Source of the DNA: Pollutimonas thiosulfatoxidans
Lineage (GTDB): Bacteria; Pseudomonadota; Gammaproteobacteria; Burkholderiales; Burkholderiaceae_B
Direction of reading: 5' to 3'
Assembly (NCBI RefSeq): GCF_004022565.1
Contig: NZ_CP022987.1
Coordinates: 3,484,704 to 3,548,703 of the forward strand
DNA: 64,000 nucleotides
The position numbers and the translations under genes were made by a program. Position 1 is the stretch's first letter, and each line of letters begins with the position of its first letter. Shown piece after piece: positions 54,797 through 63,067 of this stretch. Below the pieces are notes generated by a model that saw only the letters and a list, made by a program, of their open reading frames with translations, was not told where the DNA came from and ran no database searches.

Positions 54797-54913
54797 CTAT
54801 ATTCCACTATATGGATTAGCATTAACTGCGGTTTTATCTATTAAACATGGGCGACTAAGTGATGTCAAGCGCCACAATGGCGTGCGACAAATACCTATAT
54901 TCCACATAATGGG
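54797..54913. promoter_or_regulatory. Duplicated operator-like element upstream of the IclR gene
   Basis: CTATATTCCACTATATGGA at 54797-54815 and CTATATTCCACATAATGGG at 54895-54913 share an identical 11-base core (CTATATTCCAC) exactly 98 bp apart. Each continues into a TGG half that pairs with CCA, so each copy is a short inverted repeat of the TTCCA/TGGAA type seen in IclR operators. One copy lies 41 bases before the CoA-transferase start, the other 20 bases before the IclR start. Confidence 0.65.
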
Positions 54914-54932
54914 CTTTTAGGAGATCTTCCCT

Positions 54933-55709
54933 ATGACAAAGAGCGCGCCAGTGCAGGGCACACAAGTTGTGAAACGGATTGCCAATTTGATGCGCGAAGT
55001 GGCTCAACGAAACGAGCAGGGCGCGCGGCTGGTCGATTTATGCCGCACGGTGCAGCTAGAGCAGCCCACGGCTCATCGTCTGCTCAAAGCGCTTGCGGCA
55101 GAGGGCCTGGTTGTGCAACATCCGGAATCAAAACGCTATCAACTGGGACCGCTGGTGTCCGAGCTTGGGCTTGCTGTGCAGACCGCATTCGATGTGCGGG
55201 CGCTCGCACACGAGACGCTAGAGCGTATAGCTTCGTTTACCAAAGACACGGTGTACTTGCTTGTGCAGAGCAGGTACGAGTCGGTATGCCTTGATCGGCG
55301 GGAAGGCAGCTATCCCATTAAGGTGTTGACGCTTGATGTAGGCGGACGTCGTCCCCTAGGCAGCAACGCCTCTGGCGTGTGCCTTCTGGGCTCATTGCCC
55401 GAGGAAGAAATGGAAGGGATCCTCCAGCATAACGCCTCGCTTTATCCGCAATATGAAGGCTTGAGTGAAGCCAAGGTACGCAGCTACGTTCAAGAGTTCA
55501 AAGCACGTGGCTACGCAGATGTCAGCATTGCGCCCGGAACCAGGACCGTCGGGCTAGCGATTAAAGGGCCGAATGGACGCCCGATCGCAGCGATAGCAGT
55601 TGCAGCGGTGGAAGGCCGCATGCAATCGCCCCGCAACGAAGAGATCGTCCAGTTCGTGCTCAAGGAAATTGTGGCGCTAGAGCGTTCTCTTTTTAGCCAT
55701 ACTGTGTAG
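54933..55709 (+). CDS. IclR family transcriptional regulator
   Basis: A 258-residue regulator. The N-terminal winged helix covers about 10-70 (VVKRIANLMREVAQRNEQGA, VQLEQPTAHRLLKALAAEGL) and the C-terminal IclR effector domain about 85-250 (AFDVRALAHETLERIASFTK, GSYPIKVLTLDVGGRRPLGS, SNASGVCLLGSLPEEE). FKARGYADVSIAPGTRTVGL and PIAAIAVAAVEGRM are typical late segments. It is divergent from the CoA-transferase operon, whose control region contains two matching operator-like elements; local regulation is therefore likely. Confidence 0.93.
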   Translation: MTKSAPVQGTQVVKRIANLMREVAQRNEQGARLVDLCRTVQLEQPTAHRLLKALAAEGLVVQHPESKRYQLGPLVSELGLAVQTAFDVRALAHETLERIASFTKDTVYLLVQSRYESVCLDRREGSYPIKVLTLDVGGRRPLGSNASGVCLLGSLPEEEMEGILQHNASLYPQYEGLSEAKVRSYVQEFKARGYADVSIAPGTRTVGLAIKGPNGRPIAAIAVAAVEGRMQSPRNEEIVQFVLKEIVALERSLFSHTV

Positions 55710-55781
55710 CTGCCTTGGCCACTAGGTCAACCGGGTAGGGGGTACCTAGGCTATCAAGCAGTCTCCATCACCTATGATAGG

Positions 55782-55797
55782 GGTATATTGCAATACC
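55782..55797. promoter_or_regulatory. Possible LysR-type box upstream of the LysR gene
   Basis: GGTAT and ATACC flank ATTGCA, giving a short dyad 28 bases before the ATG at 55825. The arms and spacing resemble an autoregulatory LysR half-site arrangement, but a 5-bp arm is weak evidence. Confidence 0.3.
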
Positions 55798-55824
55798 TGA
55801 TGTTCAGGAGGCTGGAGACAAAAA

Positions 55825-56769
55825 ATGAAAACTGATTCCGAGGGGTTCACGGAATCCCACGGTGTCCGAACACCCTTATTAAGAGACCTGACCTCGCTTC
55901 GAATTTTCGTGCGTGTGGTCGAGGTTGGCAACTTTTCCGAGGTGGCCCGGCGCATCGATGTGACGCCGGCGATGGTCAGTAAACGTATCGCTGCGCTGGA
56001 AGCCGAGGTCGGTCAACGGCTGCTCAATCGAGATACCCGGCGGCTTATGGTCACCGAGGCGGGTGAGCGGCTGTACGAGCATTGCATGCGTGCCTTCATC
56101 GAACTGGATCAAGCGGAAGAGGAGCTGGCCAACCTTCAGGACAGCCCTAGCGGTTGTCTACGCATGACGGTGCCCACCATGCTGGGCCGCGAGTTCATCG
56201 CGCCACGGATTTCCCGTCTGCTGAAGCAAAATCCGCTGATGTCAGTGGAGATCAATTTTTCGATGGAGATGGTCAATCTTTATGACGCCCGCATGGATCT
56301 GGCGGTTCGCGTGGCCGATTCGGTCGATCCTGGCCTGGTCGCGGTCAAGTTGGCACCGTACCGCAGGGTAATCTGCGCGTCGCCAGAGTACCTGAGCGAA
56401 CGCGGCACCCCCCAAATTCCTTCCGATCTGATGGACCACAACTGCTTGATTACCAGCGGCTCTACCTTGAACACGCGCTGGCCGGTAACCGTCAACTCGC
56501 AGATCACTCACGTCCACGTCAAAGGAAACCTGGTGGCCAACAATGGCCAAGCCGTTCGCGCCGCCTGCCTCGATGGCTTGGGGATCATGATGGCGCCCAG
56601 TTGGATGCTGCAGGCCGATATTGCAGAAGGGCGCCTTGTGGAGATTCTTAAGGAATACGTTCCTCATAATCGGGCGGTTTACGCGGTCCTGCTGCACCGC
56701 AGCTCGACCTCGCTGAAGCTGCAAACCGGCATTGAGTTCCTCAAGGATTGCTTCGCTGATTTGCACTGA
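55825..56769 (+). CDS. LysR family transcriptional regulator
   Basis: A 314-residue LysR regulator with a 20-residue polar extension before the DNA-binding domain (LRIFVRVVEVGNFSEVARRI, VTPAMVSKRIAALEAEVGQR). LLNRDTRRLMVTEAGERLYE and the effector domain CLRMTVPTMLGREFIAPRIS follow. CASPEYLSERGTPQIPSDLM and GNLVANNGQAVRAACLDGLG are normal for the family. CAGGAGG lies upstream. It ends 17 bases before the convergent EamA transporter gene and lies upstream of the aromatic operon, for which it is the nearest regulator candidate although not divergent from it. Confidence 0.92.
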   Translation: MKTDSEGFTESHGVRTPLLRDLTSLRIFVRVVEVGNFSEVARRIDVTPAMVSKRIAALEAEVGQRLLNRDTRRLMVTEAGERLYEHCMRAFIELDQAEEELANLQDSPSGCLRMTVPTMLGREFIAPRISRLLKQNPLMSVEINFSMEMVNLYDARMDLAVRVADSVDPGLVAVKLAPYRRVICASPEYLSERGTPQIPSDLMDHNCLITSGSTLNTRWPVTVNSQITHVHVKGNLVANNGQAVRAACLDGLGIMMAPSWMLQADIAEGRLVEILKEYVPHNRAVYAVLLHRSSTSLKLQTGIEFLKDCFADLH

Positions 56770-56786
56770 GGGCCTGTTGGCAACGA

Positions 56787-57668
56787 TTAAGCCTCGGCGG
56801 CCTTGATCCGGCGCCTTTCCATGACGATACTGAACAGGTTGCCGCCCAGGATAAGCGCGGCACCGATAAACAGACTGGGCTTGACCGTCTCGGCATAGAA
56901 CACGGTGCCTATCACGGCGATCAGGGGAAGCCGAAGAAAGTCCATAGGCACCACGATGGTCGCGTCGGCAACTTGCATGGCTTTGGCCATGCAATAGTGC
57001 GCAGTAAGGCCCACGATGCCCACTACCAATATCAGCGGCCAGCAGGCCGGGTCTATCGGCCGCCAGTCCAAAGCCGCAGTCACCGCTCCCAGGGGCAGCT
57101 GTATGACGCTCATGTAGAAAAGTATGCATAGCGCGGTGTCTGTTCGCGATAGCTTCTTGGTCATTGTGTAGGCTAATGCAAAAGCCATGGCGCCGACCAG
57201 CACTGCCAACGATGCGGGATGCACCATGGCGCTACCAGGTTGCACTATCAAATAGACGCCCGTCAGTCCCGTAAGCACCGATATGCCACGCGGCCAGGTG
57301 ATTTTCTCTTTAAGAATCAGGGCGGCCAGGAAAATTGTCCAGACAGGCGCAGTGAATTCGATGGCGAAGACCTCTGCCATGGGTATGAAGATAATTCCAT
57401 AAATCCAGGCATACTGCGCGCCGAAATGACCAATGTTCCGTATCAGGTGGGAGACGGGATCGGGCGTGATGATTTGCCGCCAGCCGGAACGCCACAGGAT
57501 GGCGCTAATGACCAGGACCCCGCAAGCGCTGCGAAAAAAGAGTATCTGGAAAATGCTTAGATAAGCAGAAAGCTCGCGCGTCGCAACAGCCATGGCGGCC
57601 AGTGAAAGCAGAGCGCCAGACATCCAGATTGCTGCTCTGGTAACAGGGTGGAGTCCGATGGCAGGCAT
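56787..57668 (-). CDS. EamA (DMT) family transporter
   Basis: A 293-residue ten-helix drug/metabolite transporter with two EamA repeats. The ATG at 57668 is preferred over an upstream frame because AGAAGGAGATGC precedes it. Repeat 1 ends in IEFTAPVWTIFLAALILKEK and repeat 2 has TAHYCMAKAMQVADATIVVP, MDFLRLPLIAVIGTVFYAET and GAALILGGNLFSIVMERRRI. These are inner-membrane carriers of amino acids, nucleosides or metabolites. The gene is divergent from the ferredoxin gene of the aromatic operon, 172 bp away, so it may import or export a related compound. Confidence 0.9.
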   Translation of the reverse strand: MPAIGLHPVTRAAIWMSGALLSLAAMAVATRELSAYLSIFQILFFRSACGVLVISAILWRSGWRQIITPDPVSHLIRNIGHFGAQYAWIYGIIFIPMAEVFAIEFTAPVWTIFLAALILKEKITWPRGISVLTGLTGVYLIVQPGSAMVHPASLAVLVGAMAFALAYTMTKKLSRTDTALCILFYMSVIQLPLGAVTAALDWRPIDPACWPLILVVGIVGLTAHYCMAKAMQVADATIVVPMDFLRLPLIAVIGTVFYAETVKPSLFIGAALILGGNLFSIVMERRRIKAAEA

Positions 57669-57840
57669 GCATCTCCTTCTGCGTTTGTGGTGGTGTACCG
57701 CAGGCATTATCACCTTCCATCACTCATGACGGCATAGCTGGAACGGAATAGGACTTGTTCCATTTCATGCGTTGTGTCGCCACGTACAGTGATGCAATAT
57801 TGTTCGGTGCCCTGAACAGCCTTAACAGGAGAAAAATTAC

Positions 57841-58158
57841 ATGACCAATCAATGGGTTGATGTATGCCCTGCGTCCGATGTCAGCGATGATTTTCCGGTC
57901 TCAGTCATCGTGGATGGAAAGGAAATCGCGCTATATCGCGTCGGAAACGAAGTCTTCGCAACGGACAATCTTTGCACGCATGGCCATGCACGATTATGCG
58001 AAGGCTTTCAAGAGGGATACGAAATAGAGTGTCCGCTGCACCAGGGCCGCTTTGATGTGCGTTCGGGCAAGGCGCTCTGTGCGCCCCTGACGACCGACAT
58101 CAAGATCTATCCGGTAAGGCTGGCCGACGAGCGCGTCAACATCGGCATCGAGGCTTAA
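57841..58158 (+). CDS. Rieske ferredoxin component of a ring-hydroxylating oxygenase
   Basis: A 105-residue soluble Rieske ferredoxin. NQWVDVCPASDVSDDFPVSV opens it; the 2Fe-2S ligands are in CTHGHARLCEG (C-x-H) and CPLHQGRFDVRSGKALCAP (C-x2-H), with the usual C-terminal strand IKIYPVRLADERVNIGI. It passes electrons from a reductase to the terminal oxygenase. The oxygenase alpha and beta subunits lie 3-5 kb downstream in the same direction, with no reductase gene in the window. It is the first gene of the cluster, with AGGAGAAAAATTAC before the ATG. Confidence 0.92.
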   Translation: MTNQWVDVCPASDVSDDFPVSVIVDGKEIALYRVGNEVFATDNLCTHGHARLCEGFQEGYEIECPLHQGRFDVRSGKALCAPLTTDIKIYPVRLADERVNIGIEA

Positions 58159-58279
58159 GCAAGATTCCAAACTGGAACAGATGCTGTTCCAGTCATGGCG
58201 TTGTGCACCACCGGTGCGGCGGCCATACTCAATTAAACAAAAATCAGGGCAGCTCGCCCGTATGCATCTGGAGACATTG

Positions 58280-59146
58280 ATGAAACTCGTCAGTTATAGG
58301 GAATCACAGGACGGCGCAGCCCAAGCGCGCTACGGCGCCGTTGCTAATGGTGACTCCATCCACGACCTGACGACGGCGCAAGCCCCCACGCTAAGAATGG
58401 CGTTGTCCAGCGAAGGCATCGAAGGGATAGCCGCCAGGGCAGACGCAATGGCAAAACAAGCGCGGGGCATTCCCCTGGGTTCGGTGGTGCTGCTCCCACC
58501 CATCCCCGATCCCGACAAAATTCTGTGTGTGGGTTTGAACTACTTCCTGCACGCCAAGGAAGCCGGCATGGATGTGCCGGCGCGTCCTTCCATCTTTGTG
58601 CGTTTCGGCTCGTCCGTGGTCGGCCATGACAATCCGGTGCAGCATCCCGGCATTTCCGAGCAGTTCGATTTTGAAGCCGAACTTGCGGTGGTGATCGGCC
58701 GCCGTGCTTACCGTGTCTCGGAGGCCGATGCGCTGGATTACGTGGCGGGCTACTCATGCCTGGCCGAGAACTCGGTAAGAGATTGGCAGCGCCATTCCAA
58801 TCAGGCTACGCCGGGAAAAAACTTCGTGGGTTCGGGTGCCTTTGGTCCGTGGCTGGTAACGCCCGACGAGGCCGGCCCTGTGGAATCAATGATGGTTACG
58901 GGCCGACTGAACGGAGAGCAGGTGCAAGGCGACAGCGCAGCGAACATGATTTTCTCGGTGGCGCAAACCATTTCTTACCTGTCGACTTTTACCGAACTTC
59001 TGCCGGGCGATGTTATTTCCACCGGCACGCCCTCGGGCGTCGGGTTCTCGCGGAAACCACCGCTATACCTGCGCCCCGGTGATGTATTCGAAGTAGATAT
59101 TTCGGGCGTCGGCTTGCTGCGCAATCCAGTCGCCCAGGCAAATTAA
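58280..59146 (+). CDS. Fumarylacetoacetate hydrolase (FAH) family protein
   Basis: A 288-residue FAH-family enzyme that hydrolyses C-C bonds in acylpyruvates. ATG 58280 has CTGGAG upstream. PDPDKILCVGLNYFLHAKEA and SIFVRFGSSVVGHDNPVQHP open the domain, and the metal and catalytic residues are in FDFEAELAVVIGRRAYRVSE with CLAENSVRDWQRH. GDVISTGTPSGVGFSRKPPL is the C-terminal signature. In gentisate pathways this family supplies fumarylpyruvate hydrolase (NagK-like), the role expected beside a gentisate-dioxygenase-like cupin and a salicylate-5-hydroxylase-like oxygenase. The tail has an unusual N-terminal SYRESQDGAAQAR. Confidence 0.9.
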   Translation: MKLVSYRESQDGAAQARYGAVANGDSIHDLTTAQAPTLRMALSSEGIEGIAARADAMAKQARGIPLGSVVLLPPIPDPDKILCVGLNYFLHAKEAGMDVPARPSIFVRFGSSVVGHDNPVQHPGISEQFDFEAELAVVIGRRAYRVSEADALDYVAGYSCLAENSVRDWQRHSNQATPGKNFVGSGAFGPWLVTPDEAGPVESMMVTGRLNGEQVQGDSAANMIFSVAQTISYLSTFTELLPGDVISTGTPSGVGFSRKPPLYLRPGDVFEVDISGVGLLRNPVAQAN

Positions 59147-59158
59147 TTAAGGATAACC

Positions 59159-60148
59159 ATGCAATCATCAGCAATCTGGCTTAGTGAAGATAACGTAGCT
59201 TCACTGGTTAGTCTGAACGACACCGTAAGCGAGCTCGAGAAAGGCATGCGGGCACTCGGCGAAGGCAAAGGTGTGAACATCCCCAAGGCGCTCGGCACGC
59301 TGGCTCCGGCAGGTTCCATGCACTCCTTGGGCTCGGCCCTCTTTGAAGCCGGAGTATGCGGGTACAAGAACTGGATCAATACGCCGGCCGGTGCAAAAGC
59401 CGTATTCATACTTTTCGAGGCAAATGAAGGAAAGCTGTTGGCGATGATGGAAGCCAACGTGCTGGGCCAACTGCGCACTTCCGCCATGACGGGTCTGGGC
59501 ACGAAATGGCTGTCCCCCGCCGCCGCTGACGACATGGCTGTCATTGGTTCGGGCCGGCAGGCACTGGCTCAGATCGCAGCGGTCAACATCGTAAGGCCGC
59601 TCAAGACCATCCGGATCTGGAGCCCCACGGCCGAGAAACGGCGCCAGTTCTGCGAACAGGTCCGTGCTGCCTTCCCTGCGCAGGTTATCGAAGCGTCCAC
59701 GCTGGAGGAGGCGCTGGATGGAGCGCAGATCGTCACCACAGTCACGCGCGCGGCAGAACCCTTTCTCAAAGCAGACATGCTTGGCAAGGGCATACACCTG
59801 AACGCGGTGGGCGCCATTCTTCCCGCCAATGCCGAGTTTTATCAGGACGTGTTCTCACGCGTTGGAATGATCGCCGTGGATGATGTGACCAACACACGCA
59901 AGGCATCGCGAGAGTTCATCGACTATTTTGAAAATGGTGAAGGCGACTGGGCCCAGGTACGTCCGCTAGGCGACATAATCGCGAATAACGAGCGTCCCCC
60001 TGAAAACAGCGATATCACCTTGTTCAAATCGATGGGGATGGGGATTTCGGATCTGTCGGTAGCCGCACTCGCTTATCAGCGTGCAGTCCAGGCCGGTGTG
60101 GGGATGGATATCCCTCTGGTCCCGGGTGCCGCCATTCGGTGGAACTGA
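59159..60148 (+). CDS. Ornithine cyclodeaminase / mu-crystallin family protein
   Basis: A 329-residue NAD(P)-dependent protein of the ornithine cyclodeaminase/mu-crystallin/ketimine reductase family. IWLSEDNVASLVSLNDTVSE opens it, CGYKNWINTPAG stands where the K-x-N substrate motif is found, MAVIGSGRQALAQIAAVNIV is the cofactor loop, and ITLFKSMGMGISDLSVAALA is the late catalytic-Asp region. Members deaminate or reduce cyclic imines. In this aromatic operon, 13 bp after the FAH gene, it takes the place where a maleylpyruvate isomerase would be found, hinting at a nitrogen-bearing substrate. Confidence 0.9.
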   Translation: MQSSAIWLSEDNVASLVSLNDTVSELEKGMRALGEGKGVNIPKALGTLAPAGSMHSLGSALFEAGVCGYKNWINTPAGAKAVFILFEANEGKLLAMMEANVLGQLRTSAMTGLGTKWLSPAAADDMAVIGSGRQALAQIAAVNIVRPLKTIRIWSPTAEKRRQFCEQVRAAFPAQVIEASTLEEALDGAQIVTTVTRAAEPFLKADMLGKGIHLNAVGAILPANAEFYQDVFSRVGMIAVDDVTNTRKASREFIDYFENGEGDWAQVRPLGDIIANNERPPENSDITLFKSMGMGISDLSVAALAYQRAVQAGVGMDIPLVPGAAIRWN

Positions 60149-60179
60149 TAGCGCTTGCCATCATATTCAGGAGATAAAC

Positions 60180-61283
60180 ATGCAAAACGACATATCGTTG
60201 GTTGATGTAAGCGGGCAGGCTCCCCGCGAACAGACGTTCTGGCCCACGGTGGTGCTGCCCAAGGCGCGCATCGATCTGGAAATCGACAGGCTGGCAAGCA
60301 TCCCCAGGCCGGACGATGGCAGGCGTGCGGCGGCCGTGAATCATCCCATGAACACAGGCCCCGTTCCCGCTTTTGCGCCCGGCATCGACGTCCATATCGA
60401 GGTACTTAAGCCCGGTGAACAAACTACGCCGATGTTGCGCAACTCCAGCCATGTAGACATGTGTATCCGTGGCTCGGCTACGGTAAAGAGTGGCAGCAAG
60501 GAATTCCCGGTCGAAAAGTTTGATGTCTGGAATACGCCTGCGATGCACCCGGTGACCTATACGAACACGGGCAACGATCTTTTTGTGCGGCTGTCATATA
60601 GCAATGCGCCTCTGCTGGAGCGGCTGGATGTGCACTATATAAGCGACACAGCGTCCCAGGGCCAGGTAGAAAGGTCCGCAGCCGACACTGAATTGGCGGA
60701 CAAGCAGCGCAGGGCACGGGAGGCCGCCAAGCCTATCTATATCGGTACGGAAGGAGCGCAAATGCTGGGCTACGAGTGGCTGGTCGACATCGACACCGTC
60801 GATTCGAAGCTGCTGCACTGGCCCTGGAAAGACATTGCACCGCACCTCGAGACGGTATATGGCATGGACATCAGCTATACCGGCCGACACCTGTATGTGC
60901 TGTACAACCCGGCTACCGAACGCCGCATCGGCACCTCGCATAGTTTTTTTGCGACCATTGCCAAACTGCCGCCCGGAAAAGTCGACAAGCCGCACCGTCA
61001 TACGTCGGCCGCCATCAATTACATCATGTGGGGAAATGGCAAGAGCGTCGTCAATGGCGAACGGGTCGAATGGCAAGCCGGTGACTTGCATTTCTCCGCG
61101 CCAGGTTGGTCTGTCCATAATCACGCCTCCCGTGACGAAGGCTTCGTAGCGTTGACCATCCAGGATCACCCCTTACACCTGGCCATGGAGTCGCTGCTTT
61201 GGCAAGAGACCCTGAAGTCGCCTGTCCTGAAATTAGGATCGGACGCCGGCATTCAGACCAATCTGGCCAGCATGGAGGCCTAA
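60180..61283 (+). CDS. Bicupin related to gentisate 1,2-dioxygenase
   Basis: A 367-residue two-cupin protein. AGGAGATAAAC precedes ATG 60180. The C-terminal cupin has the full metal set: KPHRHTSAAINYIMWGNGKS with H-x-H, GDLHFSAP and WSVHNHAS, like ring-cleaving gentisate or salicylate dioxygenases. LYVLYNPATERRIGTSHSF before it is also typical. The N-terminal cupin has TTPMLRNSSHVDMCIRG where the family has H-x-H, so its first ligands are lost. In characterised gentisate dioxygenases the first cupin binds the catalytic iron, so this enzyme is either rebuilt around the second site or has another activity. Confidence 0.85.
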   Translation: MQNDISLVDVSGQAPREQTFWPTVVLPKARIDLEIDRLASIPRPDDGRRAAAVNHPMNTGPVPAFAPGIDVHIEVLKPGEQTTPMLRNSSHVDMCIRGSATVKSGSKEFPVEKFDVWNTPAMHPVTYTNTGNDLFVRLSYSNAPLLERLDVHYISDTASQGQVERSAADTELADKQRRAREAAKPIYIGTEGAQMLGYEWLVDIDTVDSKLLHWPWKDIAPHLETVYGMDISYTGRHLYVLYNPATERRIGTSHSFFATIAKLPPGKVDKPHRHTSAAINYIMWGNGKSVVNGERVEWQAGDLHFSAPGWSVHNHASRDEGFVALTIQDHPLHLAMESLLWQETLKSPVLKLGSDAGIQTNLASMEA

Positions 61284-61292
61284 GGGAACGCC

Positions 61293-61811
61293 ATGAAAGA
61301 TCGTATCGAACCTATCGTGCGTCCCTTGCAGGCCAGTCAGGAACTGCTGGGGTTAACCAACGAGATCCGCTATTTCTATGAGGAAGTGGCCGACCTGCTC
61401 GACAGGGACGAGGTCGAGCGATTCCCGTCTTACTTCCTGGACGAGTGCACATACCAGATCGTATCCCGCGAGAACTATGACGAAGGCCTGCCGCAGGCGG
61501 CCGTCTATTGCGACGGCGTGGGCATGGTGCAAGACCGGGTGCTGGCTCTGCGCGAAACCCAGGTGTACGTGCCGCGCGTGTGGCGCCATTTCATCAGCGG
61601 TGTGCGGGTAACGGCGATCGAAGGCGACCAGATACACGCCCGCGCCAACTTTCTGATTACCGAGGCGATGTCAGATCAGGATCCGACTTTGTTTCTGGTC
61701 GGCCACTACCTGGACATTCTGGTCAGAGACGGCGCTTCCTTTAAATTCAGACAACGACTGGCCGTGTACGACAACCACCACGTCACGCGCTCGCTGATCG
61801 TCCCGGTATAA
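61293..61811 (+). CDS. Ring-hydroxylating dioxygenase beta subunit
   Basis: A 172-residue oxygenase beta subunit, a SnoaL/NTF2-like fold that builds the alpha3-beta3 core without catalytic residues. LGLTNEIRYFYEEVADLLDR, RFPSYFLDECTYQIVSRENY, DRVLALRETQVYVPRVWRHF and RVTAIEGDQIHARANFLITE are typical, with FKFRQRLAVYDNHHVTRSLI at the end. It sits ten bases after the cupin gene and 16 before the alpha subunit start, in the reverse of the usual alpha-beta order. Confidence 0.92.
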   Translation: MKDRIEPIVRPLQASQELLGLTNEIRYFYEEVADLLDRDEVERFPSYFLDECTYQIVSRENYDEGLPQAAVYCDGVGMVQDRVLALRETQVYVPRVWRHFISGVRVTAIEGDQIHARANFLITEAMSDQDPTLFLVGHYLDILVRDGASFKFRQRLAVYDNHHVTRSLIVPV

Positions 61812-61827
61812 GAGGAAGGAGATGACC

Positions 61828-63066
61828 ATGCTGCAACAAAGCATCGAAAGCACCACAGATAGAACCTGGCCGCAAGAGGGCTGGACCCGCGTGCCATTCT
61901 GGGTCTATACGGACCCCGACATTTACCAGCGCGAACTCGATACCTTCTTCTATGGCCCCAGCTGGAATTACGTGGCGCTCGAGTGCGAGGTACCCGAGAA
62001 AGGCTCCTACAAGCGTAGCTGGATCGGTGAGCGCCAAGTCGTCGTGGTGCGGGGCGAGGAGGACCAGATACATGTCTGGGAGAACCGTTGCGCGCATCGG
62101 GGCGCCCGCCTGTGCTGGAAAAATAAGGGCAAGGAAGAGTCATTCACCTGCCCATACCACCAATGGAACTTTGCCCTGGACGGCGCGCTGCAAGGCGTGC
62201 CGCTTAAGCGGGGCGTATTGCGCAAGGGCGGCATGCCGGCCGACTTCGACAATGCGCAGCATAGCCTGAAACGCTTGCACGTCCATGTTGAAGGTGGGTC
62301 AATCTGGGCCAGCTTTCACGAGGATCCGCCGTCTTTCGAGGACTATTCCGGCCCCGAGGTCATGCGCAACCTGCAACGTCAGTTCCCTGGCAAAAAGCTG
62401 CGATTGCTCGGCTACAACCGACAGAAAATCGACAGCAACTGGAAACTGTATTTCGAGAATCTGAAAGATCCCTACCACGCGACCCTGTTGCATTCTTTTC
62501 TTATTACTTTTGGCCTGTGGCGGGCTGATACGCAATCGGAAAGTATTCCTTCGGCTTCCGGCCACAGCACCATGGTTTCGCGTAACGTCGGCAAGAAAAA
62601 GTCAGAGGCAGCGGCCGAGATTACGCGCTTCAAAGAGGCGCTCGAGCTGCATGATACCGATACGGTTACCCCCAAGCCCGAGTTCGAAGACGGAAAGGTC
62701 ATCGCCATCACCCACTTTCCCAGCGTCATCATCCATCAACAAGCCAACACCTTCGGCATGCGACACGTCATTCCAAAGGGCGTCGATTCGTTCGAGCTGG
62801 CCTGGACGTTTTTCGGTTATGAGGACGACGACGAAGAGATGACGCGCTTGCGAGTACGCCATGCCAACCTTTACGGGCCGGCCGGGTTTGTTGCCATGGA
62901 GGACGGCGAGGTTCTCAGCGAGTCGCAGCTTGGTGCGCATCATTACGGTCATCGTGCGGCGGTGGTCGAAATGGGGGGCAAGGACGTCGAAGCTCAAGAC
63001 CATATGGTTACGGAGGTATTGATCCGGGCCTTCTATAAGCACTACCGCGAAGCCATGGGGCTCTGA
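61828..63066 (+). CDS. Ring-hydroxylating dioxygenase alpha subunit (salicylate-5-hydroxylase-like)
   Basis: A 412-residue terminal oxygenase. The Rieske cluster ligands are in NRCAHRGARLCW (C-x-H) and CPYHQWNFALDG (C-x2-H), near residues 88 and 108. The mononuclear iron site begins in YFENLKDPYHATLLHSFLIT near 215, the D-x2-H-x4-H motif. VPFWVYTDPDIYQRELDTFF, ERQVVVVRGEEDQIHVWENR and LLGYNRQKIDSNWKLYFENL are close to NagG, the salicylate 5-hydroxylase large subunit. ATG 61828 is favoured because GGAAGGAG has proper spacing to it. Together with the cupin and FAH genes this suggests hydroxylation of a salicylate- or anthranilate-like acid. Confidence 0.93.
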   Translation: MLQQSIESTTDRTWPQEGWTRVPFWVYTDPDIYQRELDTFFYGPSWNYVALECEVPEKGSYKRSWIGERQVVVVRGEEDQIHVWENRCAHRGARLCWKNKGKEESFTCPYHQWNFALDGALQGVPLKRGVLRKGGMPADFDNAQHSLKRLHVHVEGGSIWASFHEDPPSFEDYSGPEVMRNLQRQFPGKKLRLLGYNRQKIDSNWKLYFENLKDPYHATLLHSFLITFGLWRADTQSESIPSASGHSTMVSRNVGKKKSEAAAEITRFKEALELHDTDTVTPKPEFEDGKVIAITHFPSVIIHQQANTFGMRHVIPKGVDSFELAWTFFGYEDDDEEMTRLRVRHANLYGPAGFVAMEDGEVLSESQLGAHHYGHRAAVVEMGGKDVEAQDHMVTEVLIRAFYKHYREAMGL

Positions 63067-63067
63067 G

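Noticed and set aside
56242..57129. Minus-strand frame of 295 codons across the LysR/EamA junction
   Set aside because: It crosses two convincing genes and has no domain of its own.
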